Shown piece after piece: positions 8,321-15,366 of a DNA stretch of 37,852 bases. Below the pieces are notes generated by a model. That model was not told the DNA's origin, did no database searches, and saw nothing but the letters and a program-made list of their open reading frames with translations. The stretch is taken from contig CALTXP010000003.1 of the NCBI GenBank assembly GCA_943913325.1, forward strand, positions 1 through 37,852, in the 5' to 3' direction. Source of the stretch: an uncultured Anaerococcus sp. (GTDB lineage Bacteria > Bacillota > Clostridia > Tissierellales > Peptoniphilaceae). Every line of letters starts with the position of its first letter. The first letter of the stretch is position 1. Position numbers and translations under genes: made by a program.

Positions 8321-8363
8321 ATTATAAAATATACCCATCTTAAAATCTGTAACATATGTTACA
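8321..8363 (-). promoter_or_regulatory. hcp promoter with class-II Crp/Fnr-type operator
   Basis: A perfect 16-bp palindrome TGTAACATATGTTACA lies at 8348-8363. On the minus strand a consensus TATAAT (8326-8321) follows, with no recognisable -35 hexamer at the expected place. If transcription starts seven bases after the -10 (about 8314), the palindrome is centred at -41.5, the classic class II activator position of Crp/Fnr proteins. The geometry is read from sequence; the identity of the binding protein is inference. Confidence 0.7.
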
Positions 8364-8459
8364 CTTGTAAGATTTATATTAAAATAAATACTTCACTATC
8401 CATATATTTCGATATTGGGTATAATTGTATAAGGTTTACTAATTTATTAAGGAGGGAAT

Positions 8460-8966
8460 ATGGGATTATTTGATAAATTTAAATCAAAATCTGAAAAAAA
8501 ATCAAGCGATAATAATAGCGAAAATATTATACTTGCTCCTATGACAGGAGAAGCCAAAAATATAAAAGAATGCCAGGATCCAGTTTTTGCACAAGAGCTA
8601 GTTGGTAAGGGAACTATGATAATTCCAAGTGAGGGAAAATTATATAGCCCAGTTGATGGTACTATCTCAATGCTTGCTGATACAGGACACGCTGTTGGAA
8701 TTACATCAAGTTCAGGACTTGAGATCCTAATTCATGTTGGACTAGATACAGTAGAATTAAAGGGTGAACCATTTAATATAAAAGCTAGCAAAGATCAAAA
8801 AATAAATGCTGGAGACTTACTATTAGAATTTGACATAGCAAAAATCGAAGCTAGTGGTAAAGCAATCGAATCACCTGTTCTCATTACAAATCCAGATAGT
8901 TATGAAATAAATGTATTAAAAGCTGGTGCAGTTAACCATGGCGATAAACTAATAGAAATAAAATAA
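8460..8966 (+). CDS. crr: PTS glucose-type EIIA component
   Basis: A 168-residue free-standing EIIA of the glucose/Crr type. It accepts phosphate from HPr and passes it to sugar-specific EIIB domains. The two active-site histidines are visible: H77 in ADTGHAVG and H92 (phosphorylated) in LIHVGLD. The N-terminal 20 residues are a charged, flexible lead. A TATAAT lies at 8420-8425 and an AAGGAGG site is unusually close, about 4 bases before ATG. A terminator follows at 8976-9018. No sugar-specific EIIBC gene is present here, so it probably serves permeases encoded elsewhere. It is followed by sugar-phosphate phosphatase genes and a phosphofructokinase, a central carbon setting. Confidence 0.93.
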   Translation: MGLFDKFKSKSEKKSSDNNSENIILAPMTGEAKNIKECQDPVFAQELVGKGTMIIPSEGKLYSPVDGTISMLADTGHAVGITSSSGLEILIHVGLDTVELKGEPFNIKASKDQKINAGDLLLEFDIAKIEASGKAIESPVLITNPDSYEINVLKAGAVNHGDKLIEIK

Positions 8967-8975
8967 GAAACAAAG

Positions 8976-9018
8976 GGGCTTTTCTATAAACTTTATAGTT
9001 TACAAAAGCCCTATTTTT
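8976..9018 (+). terminator. intrinsic terminator after crr
   Basis: GGGCTTTT (8976-8983) pairs with AAAAGCCC (9004-9011), with further AAAC/GTTT pairing inside, followed by a T-rich stretch to 9018. It separates crr from the HAD-phosphatase genes, although some read-through is possible because no clear new promoter is seen before 9045. Confidence 0.75.
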
Positions 9019-9044
9019 ATAAAATTTATATATAAAGGATTATT

Positions 9045-9860
9045 ATGAAATTAATTGCACTTGATGTAGACGGTACTCTCTTAAATTCCAACAATAAAAT
9101 AAGTCAAAGAACTCTAAGGTCTTTAATAAGAGCCATGAAAGAAGGCCACAAAGTTATAATAGTATCAGGAAGACCTACAGAGGCTATAAATCCTATAGCA
9201 AAAGAGCTAAGCCTTGATAAATATGGAGGACTTATATCAGCCTTCAATGGTGGAACAATCATAAATTTTGAAACTGGATATGAACTTACTAATCATACCC
9301 TAGATGCTGACCTTACTAAAGAAATTCTAAAAGAAAGCAGGGACTTAGATATAGATGTACTAATTCCTAAAAATAAAACTATGATTTCTTATAGGGATAA
9401 TGAATATCTAGACCTTGAAAGAAAGATTTTAGGATTTGATACTGAGATTAGAGAGGATATCATAGAAAGTATAGACTTTAATCCAAACAAATTACTCCTT
9501 GCTAGTGACAAGAAAACTCTGGATGAACTTATTCCGCATCTAGAAAAAAAATATAATAAAAAAGCAAGTCTAGTTCGAAGCCAAGACTTTTACTATGAAG
9601 TGATGCCTAAAGGCCTATCCAAGGGCAAGAGTCTTTTAGAAATAGCTGATAAATATAATATAGATCAAAAAGATATTATAGCCTTTGGGGATCAGATGAA
9701 TGATAAAACTATGATAGAGCTAGCTGGTGTAGGCGTTGCCATGGCAAATGCAATAGAAGCTATAAAAGAAATAGCAGACTATGTAACCCTATCAAATGAT
9801 GAAGACGGAATTGCAAATTATCTAGAAAAGTTTGTACTTAAAGGAAGTAATAATGAATAA
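9045..9860 (+). CDS. Cof-type HAD hydrolase 1 (sugar-phosphate phosphatase family)
   Basis: A 271-residue HAD-superfamily phosphatase of the Cof/YidA type (subclass IIB). Motif I DVDGTLLN (residues 7-14) carries the nucleophile and acid/base aspartates. Motif II is VSGRPTEA, the lysine motif is in LSKGKSLLEIA, and motif IV is AFGDQMNDKTM. Such enzymes dephosphorylate sugar phosphates and related metabolites in the cytoplasm; the substrate cannot be read from sequence. It is the first of three tandem paralogues. Its last codons overlap the start of the second gene by eight bases, indicating translational coupling. Ribosome site AAGGA, 5 bases before ATG. Confidence 0.9.
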   Translation: MKLIALDVDGTLLNSNNKISQRTLRSLIRAMKEGHKVIIVSGRPTEAINPIAKELSLDKYGGLISAFNGGTIINFETGYELTNHTLDADLTKEILKESRDLDIDVLIPKNKTMISYRDNEYLDLERKILGFDTEIREDIIESIDFNPNKLLLASDKKTLDELIPHLEKKYNKKASLVRSQDFYYEVMPKGLSKGKSLLEIADKYNIDQKDIIAFGDQMNDKTMIELAGVGVAMANAIEAIKEIADYVTLSNDEDGIANYLEKFVLKGSNNE

Positions 9861-10653
9861 ATTAATAGCAGTGGATGTAGATGGAACGCTCTTAAATGAT
9901 GAGCACCAAATATTACCCTCTACCAAAGACTCACTTATAAGAGCAATGCAAAAAGGTCACAAAGTAGTTATAGTTTCAGGTAGACCAACAGAAGCTATCC
10001 TTCCTATAGCTAAAGAGCTTTCTTTTGAAAAATACGGTGGTTTAATATCCTCATATAACGGTGGAGTAATAACAAAATTTAAGACAAGAGAAAAAATTGC
10101 AAATCACACATTAAATGTAGATTTAGCAAAAGAAATTTTAGAAAAGACAAAAAATTTTGATGTATTTCCACTTATAACGAAAGATCATACTATGATTTCA
10201 AATAAAGACAACGCCTTTCTTACAGTCGAAACACAAATATTAGGTCTTAAGCCTTTGATCATAGAAGATTTAAGTCATGGTATTGACTTTCACCCTCACA
10301 AAATTATATTTGTTAACTATCCTCAAAAAATCGATGAGTTAATTCCATTCTTAGAAGAAAACTTTTCTAATAGAACTAGTCAAGTTAGAAGTCTAAGAGC
10401 TTTTTACGAAATAATGCCTAGAAATCTATCTAAAGGTAATTCTCTTATAGAAATAGCTAATCACTACGGAATAAATCAAAAGGATATAATAGCCTTTGGA
10501 GATGCCCAAAATGATATAAGTATGTTTGAAATAGCAGCAACTCCAGTTGCTATGGCAAATGCAGATAATATTATAAAGGAAATGGCCTCATATATAACTT
10601 TATCTAATAACGAAAATGGAATTGGATATTATCTCGATAAATTTATTCTCTAA
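9853..10653 (+). CDS. Cof-type HAD hydrolase 2
   Basis: A 266-residue Cof-type phosphatase, close in sequence to the preceding paralogue. Both share the stretches VVIVSGRPTEAI/VIIVSGRPTEAI, PIAKELS and KYGGLIS, so recent duplication is likely. Catalytic motifs: DVDGTLLND, SGRPTE, LSKGNSLIEIA and AFGDAQNDISM. I place the start at the ATG at 9853, preceded by AAGGAAG, rather than the in-frame ATG seven codons earlier: the shorter form begins MNKLIAVDVDG exactly as the family does. The first seven codons of the longer form lie inside the upstream gene. Substrate unknown. Confidence 0.88.
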   Translation: MNKLIAVDVDGTLLNDEHQILPSTKDSLIRAMQKGHKVVIVSGRPTEAILPIAKELSFEKYGGLISSYNGGVITKFKTREKIANHTLNVDLAKEILEKTKNFDVFPLITKDHTMISNKDNAFLTVETQILGLKPLIIEDLSHGIDFHPHKIIFVNYPQKIDELIPFLEENFSNRTSQVRSLRAFYEIMPRNLSKGNSLIEIANHYGINQKDIIAFGDAQNDISMFEIAATPVAMANADNIIKEMASYITLSNNENGIGYYLDKFIL

Positions 10654-10720
10654 TACTTATAGTATAATAAGGTATAATTATAACTAATTCGCAATCATTG
10701 TCTTAACAATAGGAGGTTTT

Positions 10721-11539
10721 ATGACTAAAATCATTGCAGTAGATATTGATGGGACACTTTTAAATAGTAAAGGTAAAATCAGCGAAAAAACTCAAAAAGC
10801 ATTAGAAGATGCTCTGAGAGAAGGTAATATTGTTGTCATAGCCTCAGGAAGAGATCCTAAGGGAGTCATCCAATATGCAGAGGCTTTAAAGCTTGACCAA
10901 TATGATGGTCTACTTTCAAACTATAATGGAGCTAGGATAACAAATTATGATACGCAAGAGCTATTAATCAATCACACATTAGATCTTAGTGAAATGAAGA
11001 AATTATTAGAATTTTCTGAAGATTTAGATATAAATTATACTATTTATTACGATGGTAAATGCTACACCAACTCCATGGATACATATAAGCTTAAAGATAC
11101 TAGCTCAAAAAATAATATGGAAATCATATACGACCCAAAACTATCATACAATATAGATTTTGAGCCAAATAATGTACTATTTGCCTGTCACCCCGACAAA
11201 ATAAATGAGTCCATAGCAAAAATAGATGATGTTTTTAATGATAAATTTACTTTTGTAAAATCAACACCCTATTACTATGAGGTTATGCCAAAAGGCATAA
11301 GTAAAGGTAAAAGTCTTTTAGAAATCGCAAAATATTATGATATTCCTATAGAAGATACGATAGCTTTTGGAGATGAAGAAAATGATCTAACAATGATCGA
11401 AGCGGCTGGTATCGGTATAGCAATGGGAAATGCAATAGACTTAGTAAAAGAAGCTGCTGACTATATAACTTTGTCAAATGATGAAGATGGGATAGCAGAT
11501 TATTTGGAAAAATTTGTACTTAAGAGGGAGAGAATTTAA
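10721..11539 (+). CDS. Cof-type HAD hydrolase 3
   Basis: A 272-residue Cof-type phosphatase with motif I DIDGTLLNS, motif II ASGRDPKG, ISKGKSLLEIA and AFGDEENDLTM. It is more diverged from the first two paralogues in the substrate-capping domain (about residues 85-185). It ends in TAATG, with the A of the next gene's ATG inside its stop, so it is coupled to the phosphofructokinase. A 67-base gap before it contains two TATAAT hexamers (10663-10668 and 10673-10678) without good -35 boxes. It also holds an ATTGT-CTTA-ACAAT hairpin immediately upstream of the AGGAGG ribosome site. A promoter serving this gene and the kinase is plausible but unproven. Confidence 0.9.
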   Translation: MTKIIAVDIDGTLLNSKGKISEKTQKALEDALREGNIVVIASGRDPKGVIQYAEALKLDQYDGLLSNYNGARITNYDTQELLINHTLDLSEMKKLLEFSEDLDINYTIYYDGKCYTNSMDTYKLKDTSSKNNMEIIYDPKLSYNIDFEPNNVLFACHPDKINESIAKIDDVFNDKFTFVKSTPYYYEVMPKGISKGKSLLEIAKYYDIPIEDTIAFGDEENDLTMIEAAGIGIAMGNAIDLVKEAADYITLSNDEDGIADYLEKFVLKRERI

Positions 11540-12759
11540 TGAATATTATCGTTGCACAATCTGGTGGACCAACAAGTGTAATTAACTCATCACTTGCAGG
11601 TGTAATATCTGCTGGAATAGAAAATAATTTTGATAAAATCTACCTTAGCCTCCACGGTATAGAAGGTATTATCAATAATGAGATCGTAGAGGTTGATAAG
11701 ATAAAATATGAAGAAGTAAAGGCAAAGGAAAGATTAATGGCGAGACCTTCTTCAATACTTGGATCTTGTCGATTCAAACTTCCAGAATCCATTGATGATG
11801 AAATTTTCGAAAATATTTTTAGAAGATTAAAAGATTATGATATATCAACCTTCATCTACATTGGAGGAAATGACTCTATGGATACAGTTATGAAGCTTAA
11901 TGAATATATGAAAGCCCACAATATAGAAGGAATCAATATAATAGGTTGTCCAAAAACTATAGACAATGACCTAATGGAAATGGATCATTCACCAGGCTTT
12001 GCTTCTGCTGCTAAATACATAACATCTACTTTAAGGACACTTAGAACTGATGTAGACATATACGACTTAAAGTCAGTAACTTTTGTAGAAATCATGGGAA
12101 GACATGCAGGCTGGCTAGCGGCATCAGCACTTACTGCTAATTACCAAATGAATAAGGATATAGTAAATCTGGTTTACTTACCAGAAGATAAAAAATCCTT
12201 AGATCAAGTTTTAGAAGAAATACAGGCAGAACTTGAGAATGAAAATAATCTCATAGTTGCAATAGCAGAAGGATTTAGAGACAAAGATAATAAATTAGAT
12301 GAAGAAAGATTCGAAAATAAAGACGATGCCTTTGGTCATAAGATTGTAGCAGGTGTAGCAAACAGACTTTCCGACTTAGTACGTGATAGACTAAATATAA
12401 AATCTCGAGCAGTAGAACTTTCTATAGCTCAAAGAACAAGCAATCACATAAGCAAAATAGATGCTAGTGAAGCTTATAAGCTAGGCTATAACGCTCTAGA
12501 ACTTGGAATAGATAATACAAATCTAATTCCAGTACTAAAAAGAAAAGATACATCTAATTATCAAGTATACTACGAGTCAGTAAGTCCAGATCAAATAGCC
12601 AACAAAGAAATGAAAATCCCAGAGGAATGGTTAGTAGATAAAAAAACACTAGAAGAAAAGATAACAAATTATACTCTCCCACTTATAGAAGGAAGTATAG
12701 AACAAACATACAAAAATGGAATGCCTGTTTTTGTTGATATTGGTGATTTTATAAAGTAA
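11539..12759 (+). CDS. PPi-type phosphofructokinase (diphosphate:fructose-6-phosphate)
   Basis: A 406-residue phosphofructokinase. The start MNIIVAQSGGPTSVIN is the phosphate-donor loop of the family. At the donor-selecting position it has GGNDS (109-113) in place of the GGDGS of ATP enzymes, and the sugar loop reads PKTIDND (138-144), with the lysine of PPi-dependent enzymes where ATP enzymes have PGTIDND. MGRHAGWLAA is the substrate-binding loop. These features point to pyrophosphate as donor, making the glycolytic step reversible. The second residue of the GGDDS motif is Asn rather than Asp, a variant I believe occurs in one Firmicute clade. It is coupled by TAATG to the third HAD gene. 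No hairpin terminator follows directly; a MITE-like element occupies the gap. Confidence 0.9.
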   Translation: MNIIVAQSGGPTSVINSSLAGVISAGIENNFDKIYLSLHGIEGIINNEIVEVDKIKYEEVKAKERLMARPSSILGSCRFKLPESIDDEIFENIFRRLKDYDISTFIYIGGNDSMDTVMKLNEYMKAHNIEGINIIGCPKTIDNDLMEMDHSPGFASAAKYITSTLRTLRTDVDIYDLKSVTFVEIMGRHAGWLAASALTANYQMNKDIVNLVYLPEDKKSLDQVLEEIQAELENENNLIVAIAEGFRDKDNKLDEERFENKDDAFGHKIVAGVANRLSDLVRDRLNIKSRAVELSIAQRTSNHISKIDASEAYKLGYNALELGIDNTNLIPVLKRKDTSNYQVYYESVSPDQIANKEMKIPEEWLVDKKTLEEKITNYTLPLIEGSIEQTYKNGMPVFVDIGDFIK

Positions 12760-12793
12760 CTACGTGCTATAAGCATTTAATGATATCAAGCAG

Positions 12794-12962
12794 AAAATGG
12801 GGTTGTTGCAGAATGAATAAATCATCCCAAAACCATAAGAAGAAAAGAACATCTACAAAAATTTTGTCTCCATGAGCCGGCAAGCTATATAAAAATTTTT
12901 CTAAGAGAACTTTCTAATTAGGGTACGATAATTATCCACAGTTTCAAAACAACCCCCATTTT
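12794..12962. mobile_element. MITE-like element, about 169 bp
   Basis: Imperfect terminal inverted repeats of about 20 bases bound a 169-bp non-coding element: AAAATGGGGTTGTTGC at the left, and the reverse complement of the right end reads AAAATGGGGGTTGTTTTG. The GGG-x-TGTTGC core matches the ends of the second element at 31652-31789. Inside are AT-rich palindromes (AAAAATTTT on either side of a central GC patch) and no ORF. It sits between the convergent phosphofructokinase and iol dehydrogenase genes and is the only structure in the 248-base gap. The ends resemble IS1182-type insertion sequences; that assignment is inference. Confidence 0.6.
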
Positions 12963-13007
12963 AAATATTATTAGTTACTAAGTTATCAAATATTTAAACT
13001 ACATATT

Positions 13008-14015
13008 TTATTGAATATCTATTAAATTTCCAGTCTCAAACGATTCTTTTGCTGCATAAGCTATTCTTGAAACAGCTATACCATCATAAACTGTAGTTTC
13101 AGGCTTTGTATCTTCTGCTATACATCTTATAAACTCTACAATTTCTGCTTTATAAGCTTCGGCAAATCTTTCGATAAAGTCTTGGCTCATCTCTTTTCTA
13201 ATGCCATTTTCATCCATGATCTCAACAAGATTCTTTTGTGGAACCGAACCTATTCTTATGGTTCCTTTAGTACCCATAATTTCAGTTTCTACATTGTAGC
13301 CATGTGGAGCTGTTCTTCCTGCAAAAAGAAATCCCATAGCATCATTTTCAAACTTCATTAATGCCGATACATTATCACCATCATTCCATTCTTTAAACTC
13401 TGGATAAGCGTAAGCCCCACCTATAGCCCAAACTTGCTTCGGCTCAGATCCTATGTACCATCTCATGAGATCTATATCATGAACCGCCATATCTAAGAAC
13501 TCTCCACCAGAATGTGGACCAAAGGCAATTGCTCCTTCTATATTTTTAGTAGAATCTTGAGAGTAAGATCTTACTAAGTATACTTCTCCTATTTCACCAT
13601 TATCTATAGCTTCTTTGGCATATTTATAAGAATCATCAAATCTTCTCATAAATCCTAGCATAAAGATTTGATCCGGACATTTTTCTACTGTCTTTTCTGC
13701 TTCTTTACATTGTTCTACAGTTGTTCCTAGTGGCTTTTCTGAGAATACATGCTTACCAGCTTTCAAAGCTTTAGATATTTGTTCTGTATGCAAAAATGAT
13801 GGACTTGTAATTGTAATAGCGTCTATATTGTCATCCTCTATCATATCATCAAAATTATTATAAGTTTTCTCAACGCCCAATCTTTGAGCTGTATCTTTTA
13901 ATAATTCATCATTCAAATCACAAAGAGCATATAATTTTGCATTATTAAGACTTGCTATAGTTTCAGCATGAAACATACCCATGCGTCCTAAACCTATATG
14001 ACCAATATTAATCAT
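13008..14015 (-). CDS. second inositol dehydrogenase-like oxidoreductase (Gfo/Idh/MocA)
   Basis: A 335-residue NAD(P)-dependent dehydrogenase with an N-terminal Rossmann motif GLGRMG (8-13), the catalytic EKP lysine (K94) and the acid/base pair D175 and H179 in LDMAVHDIDLMRW. It is the last gene of the iol operon, nine bases after the IIB-like gene. Since a better iolG lies two genes upstream, this one may act on another isomer, such as scyllo-inositol, or on an epimerised intermediate, as paralogues do in Bacillus; the substrate is inference. Ribosome site GGAGG before the ATG. Full length. Confidence 0.85.
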   Translation of the reverse strand: MINIGHIGLGRMGMFHAETIASLNNAKLYALCDLNDELLKDTAQRLGVEKTYNNFDDMIEDDNIDAITITSPSFLHTEQISKALKAGKHVFSEKPLGTTVEQCKEAEKTVEKCPDQIFMLGFMRRFDDSYKYAKEAIDNGEIGEVYLVRSYSQDSTKNIEGAIAFGPHSGGEFLDMAVHDIDLMRWYIGSEPKQVWAIGGAYAYPEFKEWNDGDNVSALMKFENDAMGFLFAGRTAPHGYNVETEIMGTKGTIRIGSVPQKNLVEIMDENGIRKEMSQDFIERFAEAYKAEIVEFIRCIAEDTKPETTVYDGIAVSRIAYAAKESFETGNLIDIQ

Positions 14016-14024
14016 TCTTACCTC

Positions 14025-14339
14025 CTAAAGTTCATCAAGCATTATCTTTTCAATATTCATTGAAGTATAATCTTCATTTGGAAGTTTTACTACATCAGCA
14101 TCCAAATCTATTCTATCCTTATATTGATTTACATATTCTTCCAAAACATAAGCATTTGGAGCTAAGAGAATATGGGTCGGTCTTTTTCCTTCCATTGCTT
14201 TGTTAAATACATTTAAACTACACAAATAAACTTCAGCACATGATCCAGAGAAGTCTATAAATCTTTGGAATCTTTCATGAAATAATTTTGATGATATTCC
14301 CGTTTCTGCAATTATTAATATCTTCTTTTTATTTTTCAT
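14025..14339 (-). CDS. PTS lactose/cellobiose IIB-like protein lacking the active-site cysteine
   Basis: A 104-residue soluble protein. The beginning, KILIIAETGISSKLF (residues 6-20), aligns with the phosphate loop of lactose/cellobiose IIB domains, typically of the form VCxAGMSTSLL. The C-terminal part has HILLAPNAYVLEEYV, matching the VILLGPQ-x-L-E segment, and ends in a DY-x3-N-x-EK helix start as IIB proteins do. The phosphorylated cysteine is replaced by A11; the only cysteines (C34, C40) are outside the loop. It cannot transfer phosphate in the normal way, so a sensing or scaffold role is possible. The first 11 bases overlap the end of iolG, implying coupled translation. No EIIC or lactose-type EIIA is nearby. 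The fold call is my alignment by eye, not a search. Confidence 0.6.
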   Translation of the reverse strand: MKNKKKILIIAETGISSKLFHERFQRFIDFSGSCAEVYLCSLNVFNKAMEGKRPTHILLAPNAYVLEEYVNQYKDRIDLDADVVKLPNEDYTSMNIEKIMLDEL

Positions 14340-15342
14340 CTATCATTCTTACTTTCACAGGTTTACCTAAATCTAGGGATTCTTTTGCTGCTATAGCACA
14401 TCTTTGAGCCATAATCGCATCATCAAATGTTACAGATGTTTCTCTGTTAGTAAAGACAGCTTCTGCAAAATCATTAAGTTCATCAATATAAGCCTGTGTA
14501 TACCTTTCTAAGAAGAAATGTTGTGGATTTGGGGAGTGATAGCCATCTTTTGTTGCATAAACAACATTTGCATCAAGGTCATTTTCCACCATAGCTGTTC
14601 CTTCAGAACCAAAAGCTTCTAACCTTTGATCATAACCATATACTGCTCTTCTTGAATTTAGAATAACTCCTATTGATCCATCTGCAAATTTTAGATTAAC
14701 TATAGCTGTATCAACATCCAAGTCTTTGATATCAGGATTTACTAAAGCATCTCCTTGGGTATAAACTTCAACTATTTCCTGACCAGAAATATATCTTGCC
14801 ATGTCAAAATCATGAATCATCATATCCATAAATAGACCGCCTGAGGTTTTTACATAATCAAGTCCTGGTGCTTCTGGATCTCTAGAATCAACTCTTAACA
14901 ACTCTAATTTTCCAACTTTTCCTTCATCGACTAATTTTTTAACATATTTAAAATTTCTATCATATCTCCTATTAACTCCAATTTGGAATTGAACACCAGC
15001 TTTTTTTACAGCCTCATAAGCCTTTACTGTTTCTTCATCTGAAAGTGAAACTGGTTTTTCGCAGAATATATGTTTTCCTGCTTCAGCTGCCTTTATTATG
15101 TAATCAACATGTGTGCTTGTTGGCGTGCATATTAAAACAGCATCTATTTCTGGGTCATTAAAGATAGCTGTTGGATCATTTGTAATTTTTACTCCTACTG
15201 CCTCTTCAAATTCTCCCATATTTCTTGCATACGCATCAGCTATAGCCTTAATTTTAATAATTGGATTAGTACTTAAATTTCTTGCGTGAATCTGTCCAAT
15301 CCTGCCTGCTCCTAAAATACCTACTATTAATTTATCTGCCAT
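14329..15342 (-). CDS. iolG: myo-inositol 2-dehydrogenase
   Basis: A 337-residue Gfo/Idh/MocA dehydrogenase that oxidises myo-inositol to 2-keto-myo-inositol with NAD+. The Rossmann loop is GAGRIG (11-16). The EKP lysine K96 and the pair D173/H177 in MDMMIHDFDMARY correspond to the catalytic K97, D172 and H176 known for Bacillus subtilis IolG. Its position between the Na+ symporter gene and the IIB-like gene in an otherwise complete iol operon supports the name. Ribosome site AGGAGG before ATG. It overlaps the following gene by 11 bases. Confidence 0.9.
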   Translation of the reverse strand: MADKLIVGILGAGRIGQIHARNLSTNPIIKIKAIADAYARNMGEFEEAVGVKITNDPTAIFNDPEIDAVLICTPTSTHVDYIIKAAEAGKHIFCEKPVSLSDEETVKAYEAVKKAGVQFQIGVNRRYDRNFKYVKKLVDEGKVGKLELLRVDSRDPEAPGLDYVKTSGGLFMDMMIHDFDMARYISGQEIVEVYTQGDALVNPDIKDLDVDTAIVNLKFADGSIGVILNSRRAVYGYDQRLEAFGSEGTAMVENDLDANVVYATKDGYHSPNPQHFFLERYTQAYIDELNDFAEAVFTNRETSVTFDDAIMAQRCAIAAKESLDLGKPVKVRMIDEK

Positions 15343-15366
15343 AATTTTACCTCCTATGACTATATA

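Noticed and set aside
9832..9852. Longer start for the second HAD hydrolase
   Set aside because: It lies inside the upstream coding region without its own ribosome site; the family-like MNKLIAVDVDG start at 9853 follows AAGGAAG.
12963..13007. AAATATT/AATATTT inverted repeat after the iol operon as a terminator
   Set aside because: Arms are only A/T and the loop is long; too weak to call as an intrinsic terminator.
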